Assembly: GCA_905221605.1 (NCBI GenBank)
Contig: CAJNDS010000002.1
Span: 997,881 to 1,061,880, forward strand
DNA length: 64,000 bases
DNA from: Symbiodinium natans
Taxonomy: Eukaryota; Sar; Dinophyceae; Suessiales; Symbiodiniaceae
Direction of reading: 5' to 3'
The notes under the pieces were generated by a model. The model was not told where the DNA came from. It did no database searches and saw nothing but the letters and a program-made list of their open reading frames with translations. Made by a program: the position numbers and the translations under genes. Of the stretch, positions 9,938-20,246 are shown one piece after another; position 1 is the stretch's first letter, and every line of letters starts with the position of its first letter.

Positions 9938-10486
9938 CTGCAGGTGCTTGAGTTCCCCAGAGAGCCCACTACTGTAGGGTTTAGGGTTTAGGGTTTAGGG
10001 TTTAGGGTTTGGGGTTTAATTGAGAAATATACCTGTAGATCATATAGGGATGCTTCGTAAGATTTCAGGCCTTTCCTTATTCAAAGAGTGTTGGGCTCTT
10101 TCAGTTCGGGCCTGGTTGACGGCTTAGGGTACTGCAGGGCTTAAGGGCTTCGTGGGCCATAAGGGTGTTGGGCTTCATAGGGGGTTCCGGACCGTGGGAA
10201 ACCCTAAACGTTCTGTAAACCCTAAACCCACGTCCCCTGAATATAATTAATAAAGAGTGTCAGGGGACCTTCAAACTCCCTCCTGCACCCTAAACATCCC
10301 TAAACACTGAAGTCTAAACCCTTCTTTGTAAACCCAACGCCTGAAAATCCAAGACCTTCTTTCGGGGTGTGAGCGAGCTCGGATTTTTGCGCGCTTGTGG
10401 AGTTGGGCTTAGGGTGTAGCCATTTAGGATGCTTCTTGGAGTTTAGGTTGCAGGGCTTGTTTGGCTTAGGGTCGGTGGTTCCATCC

Positions 10487-10567
10487 TAAACCCTAAACCC
10501 TAAACCCTAAACCCTAAACCCTAAACCCTAAACCCTAAACCCTAAACCCTAAACCCTAAACCCTAAG
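10487..10567. repeat. CCCTAAA array
   Basis: About 11 perfect units in front of the kinase glycine-loop exon. Confidence 0.9.
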
Positions 10568-10593
10568 GAAGGGGTTTTGGGCTCCCAAGTCAC

Positions 10594-10636
10594 CGTCCCA
10601 TAGCCACCGGCGCCGATGACTCTTTCAAAAACATAC
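10594..10636 (-). CDS. Protein kinase exon, glycine-rich loop
   Basis: Reads YVFERVIGAGGYGT, the start of a kinase domain with the G-x-G-x-x-G loop (GAGGYG). Acceptor TGTGCAAG|G, donor GGGACG|GTGACT. The join to 9884-9937 completes GYGTVQLIK. This is one of the clearest proofs that the blocks between telomeric arrays are exons of a real split gene. Confidence 0.8.
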
Positions 10637-10899
10637 CTTGCACAAGGCATTTAGGGTTTAGGGTTTATAGGGTTTAGGGTTTAGGGTTTTAGGGTTTAGG
10701 GCTTTTAGGGTTTAGGGCAATTAGGGTGTATCCCGAAGGTTCCATGTACCAATATAGTACATACTTAGGCCTTAAAGTACCTACGCAGGCTAAACCCTAA
10801 ACCCTAAACCCTAAACCCCAAACCCCAAACCCTAAACCCTAAACACTACGATACGTGGAGCCTTCGGGCTAAGGTTGAGGGTCTTCCCCTGAACCCCCA

Positions 10900-10995
10900 G
10901 CCCTGGGCCTGCAAAGCTCAATAACCCCAGCCCGCCCCTAAACTCCAGACCGTCTTTGCAGACTAACAGCAGTCTTTGACTCCACATAAGCATAT
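10900..10995. other. Unassigned spacer
   Basis: GC-moderate sequence before the AT microsatellite. No exon or element recognised. Confidence 0.4.
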
Positions 10996-10999
10996 GTGT

Positions 11000-11175
11000 A
11001 TCTACGCATATATATATATATGTATATAGATATATAGATATATAGAAATATAGATATATAGATATATAGATATATAGATATATAGATATATAGATATATA
11101 GATATATATATATATATATATATATAGATATATAGCTATATATATATATATATATATATATATAGATATAGGCAT
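11000..11175. repeat. TATATAGA microsatellite
   Basis: AT-rich run of TA and TATAGA units, about 170 bases. Tyr/Ile-rich frames in it are artefacts. Confidence 0.95.
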
Positions 11176-11339
11176 AGACATAGATATTCTGGGTGCCATT
11201 ATTTGGAAGGAAAAGCATCATGTGAACCCTGCTTCATACAAGGAGGGGGTTCCCTAACTGTATCTAAGGGGCGTGCAACTTAGAACTACAAACTAACCCC
11301 AAGCGCTAACCCTTCACCCTAAATGAGCCCTAAACTAAA

Positions 11340-11450
11340 CTTGGTAGCCCACTAACCGTATCATGATAAAAGGTACCTTTTTTGGAGTTGGTTACTTTAT
11401 GAGGTAACCTTGAAGCAACAAGTGAAAAGGGTACCGCTGGGCTACCAAGT
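11340..11450. mobile_element. M2 element
   Basis: CTTGGTAGCCCACTAACCGT ... ACCGCTGGGCTACCAAG, complete inverted ends of 16-17 bases. Confidence 0.7.
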
Positions 11451-11715
11451 AAATGTGGGTCCGTATACCTCCTCTTTTGACTCCGGGTACCCTCCTTGCT
11501 ACTTATGATATAACTCAATTGAGGACCCTTTTGCATCTGCTCATGAGTAGGGGCCTCTTCATGCAGAGTACACAAATAGTTCAGGCAACACCGGGCTGAG
11601 GAGAGAAGGTATCCTGAAGCACAAAGGCCTGCAAGAATTGGAAATTACGGTTTAGGGTTTAGGGTTTAGGGTTTAGGGTTTAGGATTTAGGGTTTAGGTT
11701 TTAGGGTTTAGGGTT

Positions 11716-11955
11716 TAGGGTTGTTGCTTGGTTCGGATATTGCACGTGTCTGCAAACAAGAAAGTCGCTGTGAAAAAGCAAGACCACAGTTCTGGATTCT
11801 CGCATAAGTGGGCACCTCTTGGGGCTCCACCATAAGCTATGCTGAAGAAGACCTGCAGCACTGTTCGTGAGCAGCCCGTGAGGAACTTACATCCTACGTC
11901 GTGGCACAGGACGGACGACCGCCGGATGGGAAGACGTCTAACCCTAGTTCTGATC
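11716..11955 (-). other. Long open stretch, possible exon(s)
   Basis: About 80 codons are open on the minus strand without a start codon, including QVFFSIAYGGAPRGAHLCEN. A strong GTAAGT donor lies inside (GGAT|GTAAGT near 11870), so the coding part may be shorter. It lies between the exon at 12123 and the kinase domain, in a stretch free of telomeric arrays. Confidence 0.3.
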
Positions 11956-11999
11956 CACTCAAACCCAAGATGGGGGGGGGGGGGGGGGGGGGGAAGAAT

Positions 12000-12121
12000 C
12001 CTAAACCCTAAACCCTAAACCCTAAACCGAAACCCTAAACCCTAAACCCTAAACCCTAAACCCTAAACCCTAAACCCTAAACCCTAAACCCTAAACCCTA
12101 AACCCTAAACCCTAAACCCTA
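12000..12121. repeat. CCCTAAA array
   Basis: About 17 units, with one CCGAAA. Its last unit supplies the donor of the exon at 12123-12196. A poly-G run of 22 bases precedes it. Confidence 0.9.
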
Positions 12122-12122
12122 C

Positions 12123-12196
12123 CAGAAGATGGGGATGCTGTCGAGACTCTTCTCTTTGAATGTCTTCATGTCTCCGACTTGGAGGTCGGCGCGCAC
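12123..12196 (-). CDS. Exon upstream of the kinase domain
   Basis: Reads DLQVGDMKTFKEKSLDSIPI with acceptor GAACAG|G and donor TTCTG|GTAGGG, where the donor is part of a telomere-type repeat. Position 5' of the kinase glycine loop and the ending KSLDSIPIF recall the start of a cyclic-nucleotide-binding domain in PKG-type kinases, but this is only a weak resemblance. Confidence 0.5.
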
Positions 12197-12527
12197 CTGT
12201 TCTCAGACCCAAGAGAAAGCTAGGAATAATCAAGGTTTAGGGTTTAGGGTTTAGGGTTTAGGGTTTAGGGTTTTGGGTTCAGGGCTAGTGATAAAAGGGG
12301 TACCCCTTTTGCTATAATAAGGCAACCTAAACCTCCAAACAAGGGGAACAGGGCCTACTCTGGGTTCTCGTGTAGCAAACGCATGCTTCCGGAGGAATCT
12401 CGAGCGGCTCATGTGGTTCCCGCAAGCCTTGCGAAGATGTGGGTTTCCACATTTTAGGGTTTAGGGTTTAGGGTTTAGGGTTTAGGGCTGCGCTGCGGAT
12501 GTTCTGTGTGTACCTCGGCCTCTGACT

Positions 12528-12629
12528 AACTTGGTACCCCGGTAACCAGAGAATAATCATAAGGGTGCCCTTTTTGGGGGTTGGCTCCTTTATAACGAAA
12601 AAGGGCAAAGGGTACCACTGGGCTACCCT
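12528..12629. mobile_element. M2 element
   Basis: CTTGGTACCCCGGTAACCAG ... ACCACTGGGCTACC; runs straight into a CCCTAAA array. Confidence 0.6.
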
Positions 12630-12957
12630 AAACCCTAAACCCTAAACCCTAAACCCCAAACCCTTACAAGCTAAACAGCGATGAGATGGTAGAGAAGCGC
12701 CAGCGGGAGCCGCGAGTTGCACGCGGCACGTTTTGTTAGCAGTGCCCCCCTGTTCCCTTATTGGGGTTTAGGGTTTAGGGTTTAGGGTCCTTAAACCCTA
12801 AACCCTAACGGCTAAACCCTCAGCCCTAAACCCTAAACCCGGATTTGGACAAGGGAAGCCTAAACTCTACTGAGGATGGCCCTTCAAACCCTCCGAAAAT
12901 TTTTCCCCAAGTATGACCCTCTTAAAGCCAATAAGGGAACATATAGACTGTCCCAGG

Positions 12958-13232
12958 AGCCTAGAAGGAGGTATAAGTGCCCTAAGTTGAGCTATAAGGA
13001 TCCTAGATTAGGTTAGAAGTCCCTTAACTATAGTTAGTATAGTACTCAGCTGCCCAGAGCTAGGCTTAAAAAGGGTGCCCTTTTTTGCTTAAAGGGGTTC
13101 ATAAGGGAACCCAAACCCCCCAAAAAGGGAATAAGGGTACTACTGGGCATCCTAGGTTGGGTTATAAGGATCCTAGATTAGGTTAGAAGTCCCTTAACTG
13201 TAATTAGTATAGGCAGGGGGCCCCCTCCTTGT
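12958..13232. mobile_element. M2b element inside a duplicated segment
   Basis: An M2b copy (about 13054-13165, CTGCCCAGAGCTAGGCTTAA ... GGGCATCCTAGG) lies between two near-identical stretches of about 50 bases beginning TATAAGGATCCTAGATTAGG (12992 and 13156 regions). A related stretch without the insert is at 20818-20930. Confidence 0.6.
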
Positions 13233-13239
13233 ACCTCGA

Positions 13240-13760
13240 AACCGTGCGAGGTTTAGGATTCAGGGGCGCACCCAGGTCGAAGGTTGGAGCTTTACAGAGA
13301 GCTTGATTATACCCTGAACCCTAAACCCTAAACCCTAAACCCTAAAGCCTAAAGCCTAAAGCCTAAACCCTTGAGGTATAAGTAGAGTTGGAAGGGTTTA
13401 GGGTTGAGCCCTACAAGCCCTACATGCTGAAAGGCCCGAGAGCTCTAAAGTAAGCACCAGGGATCAGGCGCATCTGGTTTAGGGTTTAGGGTTTGAGTTT
13501 GGGGTTTAGGGTTTGGGGTTTAGGGTGTGGAGTTGACCCATGAAGGTTCCCTTGAGGCTCTTCATTGACAGATACTTGGGGCGGGCAAGGGGTCGTCGAA
13601 ACCTAAGACCCTTACGAATCCCGAAGACTAAGCCCCCAACTCCAAAACCTACATGCCCTAAGCCAGAACTCCCTGAGAACCCGTCGAGAGCCTTCACGAC
13701 TCTGAACCCTAAACCCTAAAACCTAGACCCCAAACCCCAAACCCCAAACCCCGAACCCTA
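13240..13760. other. Repeat-rich intron-like sequence
   Basis: Short telomeric arrays and degenerate runs. A minus-strand frame over 13506-13697 has repeat-derived ends and no domain; I leave it uncalled. The block at 13770-13855 is open on the minus strand (NIHSHLHLAQCLVAGRSDSD) and may be an exon. Confidence 0.35.
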
Positions 13761-13861
13761 AACCCTAAACCCGAAACCCCGTCGGAGTCCGAGCGGCCAG
13801 CGACCAAGCATTGCGCAAGGTGGAGGTGAGAGTGGATGTTCCTGGGCATCCAACAGTCAAT

Positions 13862-13992
13862 AGGTTTAGGGTTTAGGGTTTAGGGTTTAGGGTTTAGGGT
13901 TTAGGGTTTAGGGTTTAGGGTTTAGGTTTAGGGTTTAGGGTTTAGGGTTTAGGGTTTAGGGTTTAGGGTTTAGGGTTTAGGGTTTAGGGTGC
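13862..13992. repeat. TTTAGGG array
   Basis: About 18 units with one shortened unit. Confidence 0.9.
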
Positions 13993-14312
13993 TGGGAACA
14001 CGGGACATGCCCAGCACCCTTGTGAGTAAGGCTTCGCTAAATTAGCCTTGAGGTTCAGGGTGTAGGGTTCAGGCTTTAGGGTTTAGGGCTACAGTGCGCT
14101 TGGGGCCCTAGTTCCCTCATTCCCGGCTAACCAACAGTCAGTTTAGGGTTCAAGGGTTCAGAGAGGGTTGAGGGTTTATAAGGTTTAGGGTTTAGGGCTT
14201 AGGGTTTAGAAGTTGAGGGTTTAGGATTCTCCTTTGCCAGAACATGTACTCTTGTCATGGATTCCATGTTTGTCTGTGGCCATTGGGAAGGCCGAAGTAT
14301 ATACTGTACTAG

Positions 14313-14424
14313 GCTGCCCAGTAACCTAGGCTTAAAAAGGGTGCCCTTGTTTGCTTAAAGGGGTTTATAAGGGAACCTAAGCCTACCAAAAAGGGAATAA
14401 GGGTACTACTGGGCATCCTAGTGT
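14313..14424. mobile_element. M2b element
   Basis: ACTAGGCTGCCCAGTAACCT ... CTACTGGGCATCCTAG with core AAAAAGGGTGCCCTTGTTTG. Very close to the copies at 13054 and 24361. Confidence 0.7.
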
Positions 14425-14812
14425 ATAGGTACATGGAGCCTTCTAGGGTTAGGGTTTAGCTGTATGTATTTGCACGGAGTATGTCGCAGAGTACGAGTCC
14501 TGGCAAGTAAGACGTAAAGTGTTCAGTTGAGAGCCACCCTACCCGAAACCCGAAACCCGAAACCCTGAACCCTAAACACAAAACCTGAAAACAACGGTTG
14601 ATTTGCTGTAAGGGTCCAGGGCACAAACCCTGTTAACACTCTTCCGGCTCCATTAGCCCCAAAAACTCCCAAACCCTCAACCCCTAGGCTCCTCAGAACT
14701 ACAGTGAACATAATATTCTTATGATTCCCTTGTCGTTCCCTTGAATTTATACGAACACATACAAACGCATACAAAACCCTAAGCCCTAGCCCTAAACCCC
14801 AAACCCCCCCAA

Positions 14813-14890
14813 ACCCTAAACCCTAAACCCTAAACCCTAAACCCTAAACCCTAAACCCTAAACCCTAAACCCTAAACCCTAAACCCTAAG
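14813..14890. repeat. CCCTAAA array
   Basis: About 11 units. The block after it (14895-15002) is open on the minus strand (TFSELADLRDFTPIHGLGSE) and may be an exon without resolved edges. Confidence 0.85.
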
Positions 14891-14999
14891 GAAGCTACAG
14901 AGAGTCTCCACCACTGGGTCTCAGACCCGAGACCATGGATGGGAGTGAAGTCGCGGAGGTCCGCGAGTTCCGAGAATGTCTGCTGCTGAGGTTTGAGAA

Positions 15000-15470
15000 G
15001 GACCTGTTTAGAGTTTAGGGTTTAGGGTTTAGGATTTAGGGTTTGGGGTCTAGGGTTTGGGGTTGAGGGTTTAGGGTTTGGGGTTTAGGGTTTGGGATTG
15101 AGGGTTGAGGGTTTGGGGTTGAGGGTTTGGGGTTTAGGGCTTGCGGTTTATAGGTTTAGGGTTTAGGGCTTAGGGCTTGCGGTTTATAGGTTTAGGGTTT
15201 AGGGTTTAGTTAGGGCTTACGGCTTTCAGGGCGCAGGGTTTGGGGTTTTGGGCTTTTGTGCGTTTAAGGTTTAGGGTTCAGGGCTTGGAGTTTGGGATTT
15301 TGGCTGTTGGGACCATCATTGATTTTACGAGGGGACGTGAACATGCAGCTTGCAAACTTTAGGGATTGGGGTTGTCGGTTGTCAGTTCTCCTAGGCTTGG
15401 GCTGTTCAACATACATCGGCCTCAACCCGAAACAGAAGAAGGAGATTCTGAGCTAACCAAGACAGCTGAT
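15000..15470. other. Degenerate TTTAGGG/TTTGGGG tract
   Basis: Nearly 300 bases of decayed G-rich telomere-like units followed by unassigned sequence. Confidence 0.6.
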
Positions 15471-15516
15471 TAGGTGGAGGCTAGCTAGCACGATCCTTAC
15501 AGTAAGCACATCTGAC

Positions 15517-15714
15517 CTATCCAATCCGGGTGTCAAAAAATGCCAAAGCCGCAACGTACAGTTCAAGAAGGGATCTCGGGTTCATTAGGGTTAAGGCTTT
15601 CGGGAGGTTAGGCAAAAGCATATAAGGCCCCTCATGGCGGATGTTGGTGATGAGTTTGGAGGACTTGTGGCACCCAACCAATAAATCCCAAACCTTATGC
15701 CTGTGGAGGTTCAT
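15517..15714 (-). other. Open frame without recognised domain
   Basis: A 65-codon frame with an ATG (VWDLLVGCHKSSKLITNIRH, then LELYVAALAFF) in a rare array-free stretch. It might be one or two exons, or chance. Confidence 0.25.
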
Positions 15715-15889
15715 TCGGTGGGTCCAAAACCCTACAAAGAGGGCCGTGCAGGCTCTAACAGACGGTTTGGGGTTTGGGGTTTGGGGTTTAGGGTTTAGGG
15801 TTTAGGGTTTAAGGACTGCGATGCATCCAACCACAAGGAGATTACGACAATTCACCCACCCTGGGTGCCAGGGACTCTTGGGGTGCGGG

Positions 15890-16470
15890 TGCTTCAAAAC
15901 CTTAAATCATGTCAGTCTTAAACCCTACCAAACCTGAACCCCCTACATCCTATAAATCTGAAAATTAAACCCTACTGAACCCACCCCATGAATCAGAATC
16001 CTTAAAGAACCCAAACCTCATAAACCCTGTAATTCTTCAACCCTGAAGCACCCCAAACTCCATAAACACTATACCCCCAACCCTATAAACCCTGAATCAC
16101 AAGCCTAAATCCTGCAAAGGTTAAAGCATAAAGAACCGCAATTCCGTCAATCCTATCATTCTTAAACCCTAAAGAATCCCCGGCCCTATGAACCCTGTAA
16201 TTCTTAAACCCCGAAGAACCCCAAGCACGAAAACCAGATTTTTCATAAAATCTAGAGAGCCCAAGCCCTGTAAACAGTGCAGCAAAAAAAGAAATCATAT
16301 AATTCCTTAAAGAAGCCCGAACCGAATAAACCCATGGTTCTTAAAACCCTAAAGAGCCCCAACCCCCTAAATCCCATAATTCTGAAGCCCTAAAGAACCC
16401 CAAAGCCGATGAACCCGATGAATCTTACACCCTCGAGAACCCAAACCCTATAACCCTGAAGCAGATCTTG
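15890..16470. other. Decayed CCCTAAA-like tract
   Basis: A/C-rich sequence with phrases such as AACCCTATAA, CCTGAAG and AAAGAACCCC at uneven spacing, giving a weak period of about 30 bases. No gene seen. Confidence 0.5.
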
Positions 16471-16625
16471 GTACCCCAGGAACAATATCACATTCAGGGT
16501 ACCCTTTTCTACTATTTGCTTAAGAACCCCCAAAAAACACAAAATATCAATCCCTAAATTGCCCTTATAAGGAATAACATGCTTGACTCTGTGGGGGTTC
16601 TCAGGCGAATAGTAGTTTTTGGGGT

Positions 16626-16710
16626 AAGCCCCTTAAGTGCCCTAGTATGGTTATAAGTACGGTTATAAGTACAATGATAATTGACTAATAAGCTACCATG
16701 GACCTCCAAG
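16626..16710. mobile_element. M1 element, half copy
   Basis: Right half of M1 from AAGCCCCTTAAGTGCCCTAG to GGACCTCCAAG. The left arm is missing. Confidence 0.6.
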
Positions 16711-16791
16711 CCCTAAGCCCTAAGCCCTAAACCCTAAGCCCTAAGCCCTAAACCCGAAAGGGTTGGTGACCGCGCCTGGGAGCATTTTTAC

Positions 16792-16854
16792 CCTTCGGAC
16801 TTGAATCCACTTCCGCGCTTTCTGGATCGTCGGGACTCCATACTTCGTTCCTCA
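16792..16854 (-). CDS. Exon-like segment, acidic
   Basis: Reads RNEVWSPDDPESAEVDSSPK between acceptor ACGCCAG|TG and donor AAGG|GTAAAAA. Looks like a disordered acidic region. A second frame of the same segment is also open (Arg/Ser-rich), so the true frame is not settled. Confidence 0.45.
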
Positions 16855-16964
16855 CTGGCGTGTACGTTTAGGGTTTATAAGCTTAGGGTTCCTAAACCCT
16901 AAACCCTAAACCCTAAACCCTAAACCCTAAACCGCGGGCGTCTAGATGGGTTGAGTGATGAGTC

Positions 16965-17021
16965 CTGGCAGTACTCGTGGCGGGAGGCCACCAGCGCTGG
17001 AACCCCCCAGAAGCTATGTCC
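16965..17021 (-). CDS. Exon-like segment
   Basis: Reads GHSFWGVPALVASRHEYCQ from acceptor TAGTCAG|G to a GA-type donor (CAG|GACTC). No recognised domain. Flanked by a CCCTAAA array on one side and TTTAGGG on the other. Confidence 0.4.
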
Positions 17022-17124
17022 CTGACTAGAGAAGTCTACTTCACCAACCCTTTAGGGTTTAGGGTTTAGGGTTTATGGTTTAGGGTTCAGGGTTTGGGGT
17101 TTTGGGTTTAGGGCTTGGGGTCTA

Positions 17125-17265
17125 CTTGGAGGTTCATGGTAGCTTATTAACCAATTATAACTGTACTTATAACTGTACTTGTAACCATACTAGGGCACTT
17201 AAGGGGCTTGCAAGTGGGCTTTAAGTACCGCTATAATTGGTAAATAAGTACTATGAACCTCCAAG
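17125..17265. mobile_element. M1 element, full palindromic copy
   Basis: 141 bases, starting CTTGGAGGTTCATGGT and ending ACTATGAACCTCCAAG, with arms that pair for much of the length (TTATAACTGTACTTATAAC-type core). No coding capacity. Other copies are flanked by TA, so it is probably a miniature element of the Tc1/mariner type. Confidence 0.75.
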
Positions 17266-17596
17266 TCCACGCCCATATAGACCCCCAAATAGAGGGAGTC
17301 CCTAAACCCTAGACCCTAAACCCTAAACCCTAGACCACATAGTAGGAGTCCCTTATAGTAAGGACCCCAATAAGGCAGCCCCAATTTCCCGAACCCCGAT
17401 ATGGGGGTTTCCGAAATAAGGGGCACCGTATTGGGGCCCGTATCATAAAGGGAAGCGACCATTTGCGGATCTACGGGGTTCCTGTTTCTGGACCCAAGAG
17501 TAACCCTAAACCCTAAACCCTAAACCCCAAACCCCAAACCCTAAACCCTAAACCTAGGAATGCAGAGGATGCCCATGTCGGTATAAAGGGGCTCAT

Positions 17597-17667
17597 AAGT
17601 CTTGTAAGGAAATAACCCACCTTACGAAAGCTACTTACTGAAGTCAAAAGGGCTTCCAAGTAGGGCC
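17597..17667. mobile_element. M3 element, half copy
   Basis: TAACCCACCTTACGAAAGCT ... GAAGTCAAAAGGGCTTCCAAG, right arm only. Confidence 0.5.
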
Positions 17668-18259
17668 TAGCTAGACAATGATTGTCAACTATGTGGGCTT
17701 CTATCGTTGTGTCTTCAATACAAGCTCGCTTGTCATCTAAGTTCTGCAAGGCCTTGTTCTATCATGTGATATGACCTGATTTAGAGCCCGTATGGTACAT
17801 GCGCCTAATCCCTAAACCCTAAACTCAAATGGGTCCATAATTAAGGACAATCCGGGTGCAGGGGAGGTCCATCGTCGAAGGCATGAAGCCTTCTAGAGAA
17901 TTCCAGGGTTTCGGCGTCTAGGGGGGGGGGGGGGTTCAGGCTTGGGGGCTTAGGGTTCAGGGGCAAAAAAAGGGGATTAATTACTCTTCTGCATGTTTCT
18001 TAACCCTACATCCTAAACCCTACCTAAACCGCAAATAGTGGAAGCCTCTAGGGCCTCCTACACAGATGGGTCCGAATCGACCATGCGGCGGCAGAGAGCC
18101 CCATTGGGCCCTTCTACCTCTACTTGGAACTATTGGGGGGGGGGGGGTCCCTCCTTGTAGGGTGTCGGCTGAACACCCAAAACCCTAAGCCCCAAACCCT
18201 AAACCCCAAACCTCAAACCCTAAACCCCAAACCCTAAACCCAAAACCTTGAAAACTCAC

Positions 18260-18356
18260 TGGCTGAGTAGTCCCCGGTACTCCCAGAAACAACAAAGTCG
18301 ACTCTGGGGTGGTAAAGCGGCTTGTCGCGCCCAACAACATGAAGATTTCCGACTCC
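18260..18356 (-). CDS. Exon using telomeric repeat as acceptor
   Basis: Acceptor TTTAG|GG is supplied by a telomere-type repeat; donor CAGCCA|GTGAGT is a near-consensus site. Joined to 18412-18459 in phase it contains EIFMLLGATSRFTTPESTLL followed by FLGVPGTTQ. Another frame is also open, but only this one keeps phase with its neighbour. Confidence 0.6.
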
Positions 18357-18411
18357 CTAAACCCTAAACCCTAAACCCTGAACCCTAAACCCTAAACCCT
18401 AAACCCTACAC

Positions 18412-18459
18412 CACTCAGTCCCCAGCTTGTCCAAGTCATCCGCGACGTCGATAGTGATG
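18412..18459 (-). CDS. Exon with telomeric donor
   Basis: Reads ITIDVADDLDKLGTE; acceptor GGACTAG|C, donor GAGTG|GTGTAGGG, the last bases being a degenerate telomeric unit. In phase with 18260-18356 downstream and 19251-19296 upstream (AG + C). No domain recognised. Confidence 0.6.
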
Positions 18460-18494
18460 CTAGTCCTTCTGGCATCTTAGCTTGCTTCCTCTTT

Positions 18495-18612
18495 AACCCC
18501 CCCCAATAAAAGTTTACCTTGTCGCTCCCTTAATATGAAATGAGAGGAACCCCTAAACTTACGTATAAAGTGATGAAGTTGCAGCAAAGTCCCACCAAGT
18601 TAGGGTAGTTAC
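18495..18612. mobile_element. M4 dispersed repeat
   Basis: TTTAACCCCCCCCAATAAAA ... CTTGTCGCTCCCTTAATATG ... GTTGCAGCAAAGTCCCACCA. Shared with 33354-33470 and, in part, 23540-23650. No clear terminal repeats. Confidence 0.6.
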
Positions 18613-18841
18613 GTGGTCAAAACCCTAAACCCTAAACCCTAAACCCTAAACCCTAAACCGTAAACCCTAAACCCTTAATATGGGCCCTTAAAAGGGCCCC
18701 CCCCCCTATAGCCTTATGTACCCTATGCAACCTAGGGAACCCTAACCCTAAACCCTAAACCCTAAACCCTTAACGTTGTGGCATGCCAGGGCCTGCTATG
18801 CGCTTCTGCGGGTTAGGCGTTACAATGTGCGGCCTGCCCGA

Positions 18842-19012
18842 AGGGTCCGTGTACCCATATAGTATGTACTTGGGTGTAGGGTTTAGGGTTTAGGGTTTAG
18901 GGTTTAGGGTTTAGGGTTTAGGGTTTAGGGTTTAGGGTTTAGGTTCCCATGTAGTAAGGGCCCAAGTATATACTACACAGGTACATGCGCCCTCAGGGTG
19001 TGCATGGCTAGA
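18842..19012. repeat. Hairpin repeat with telomeric array in its loop
   Basis: GGTCCGTGTACCCATATAGT then GTACTTGGG, an array of about nine TTTAGGG units (18880-18942), then CCCAAGTATATACTACACAG then GTACATGCGCC. The arms pair across the array. Degenerate copies of the arms lie at 10733-10790, 27597-27668 and 33040-33115. Confidence 0.6.
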
Positions 19013-19250
19013 AGCATACTAGCATCTCGGTTTAGGGTTTAGGGTTTAGGGTCTAGGGTCTAGGGTCTAGGGTTTAGGGTTTAGGGTAAACCCTAATTCA
19101 GCCAGAGCCCCCTAACCTCTGCACGCTGCTACTGCTGGATGCCCACCTCCCTCCTTGCCTCCGGTCCCTCCGCCCTAAACCCTAAACCCTAAACCCTAAA
19201 CCTTAAACCCTAAACCCTAAACCCTGAACCCTAAACCCTGAACCCTAAAC

Positions 19251-19296
19251 CTCTCGTCTTCCAGAGGTTGACTGAATCCCTGAAAGTACTTTGTGG
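19251..19296 (-). CDS. Exon with telomeric donor
   Basis: Reads TKYFQGFSQPLEDE; acceptor AGTGTAG|CC, donor GAGAG|GTTTAGGG. The intron begins exactly with the telomere-type repeat. In phase with 18412-18459. Confidence 0.55.
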
Positions 19297-19373
19297 CTAC
19301 ACTTAGGAATCTCTGAATCTTTGGCAGGGATGGGCAATCAGACCCTGAATCCTGAAACCTAAACCCTACACCC

Positions 19374-19482
19374 TAAACCGAAACCCTAAACCCTAAACCC
19401 TAAACCCTAAACCCTAAACCCTAAACCCTAAACCCTAAACCCTAAACCCTAAACCCTAAACTAAACCCTAAACCCTAGACCC
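19374..19482. repeat. CCCTAAA array
   Basis: About 15 units. Confidence 0.9.
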
Positions 19483-19635
19483 TGCGGCTTCGGGTTTTCC
19501 TGTAAGGTTGAGGGTTTGCAGGGGCTGAGGCTTCGGGTAGCAAGTAGATTTGGCTGAGGACTCGGTGTTCGGCCTTAAAGGGCTGAAGGGTTTGGGGTTT
19601 AGGGTTTAGGGTGTAGGGTTTTGGTATTCGAGCAC

Positions 19636-19686
19636 TTGGGTGTCCACGTGTGCTTTCTCTGCGGCGTCCTGCCGTTCCGTGCTTTC
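19636..19686 (-). CDS. Exon-like segment, helical
   Basis: Acceptor GATGCTGCAG|G and donor ACCCAA|GTGCTC frame ESTERQDAAEKAHVDTQ, a highly charged helical piece such as is found in coiled coils. Phase 0 in and out. Confidence 0.5.
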
Positions 19687-19955
19687 CTGCAGCATCGAGA
19701 GGCTTGGGCCCGATTGCTGACGGTTACCCGAAAACCCTAAAACTTTAAGCCCTAAACCCTAAACCCTAGGAATTTCAACATCTTCAGGTTCTATGTTGCT
19801 CCAAGAAGGCGCTGTCTTTACGTTGGCTGGGCTGAGGCTTTCTCTGCTTTAGGCTATACCCTAAACCCTAAGCCCTAAACACTAAAACCTACACCCTCAA
19901 CCCGAAACCCTAAACTCTAAGGTTTTGAGGTTTCAGGCCTGCCTGACAGCTAAAC

Positions 19956-20018
19956 GAAGCCCACTACATGCCGCGGAGCACCTAAAGGCGAAGCCCGACC
20001 CAACAGACCAAGATCGTT
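19956..20018 (-). CDS. Exon-like segment
   Basis: Open segment containing LGLLGRASPLGAPRHVVGF with donor GGCTTC|GTTTAG. No clear acceptor near its 5' side, so the start is a guess. Confidence 0.3.
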
Positions 20019-20134
20019 CAGGGTTTAGGCTTTAGGTTTTAGGCTTTCGGCTATAGGCTTTAGGCTTCAGGATACACAGGCTTAAATTAAAGGGACTTCA
20101 AGGAGAACCCCAAGCAGGGAACACTAATAATATA

Positions 20135-20246
20135 CTTGGAAGTTCTTTTGCCTTAGAAAGTCTACAGAGTCTCCCTTAGAAACCCTCTTACAATCCCCAT
20201 AACCCACCTTGCTAACCCTACTTACTCAGTCAAAAGAGCTTCCAAG
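20135..20246. mobile_element. M3 inverted-repeat element
   Basis: CTTGGAAGTTCTTTTGCCTT ... CAGTCAAAAGAGCTTCCAAG, 112 bases, TA before the left end. Shares AAACCCTCTTA and CCCCATA phrases with the copy at 23031. Confidence 0.7.

Noticed and set aside
10832-11221. Tyr/Ile-rich protein on the minus strand
   Set aside because: Translation of a TATATAGA microsatellite.
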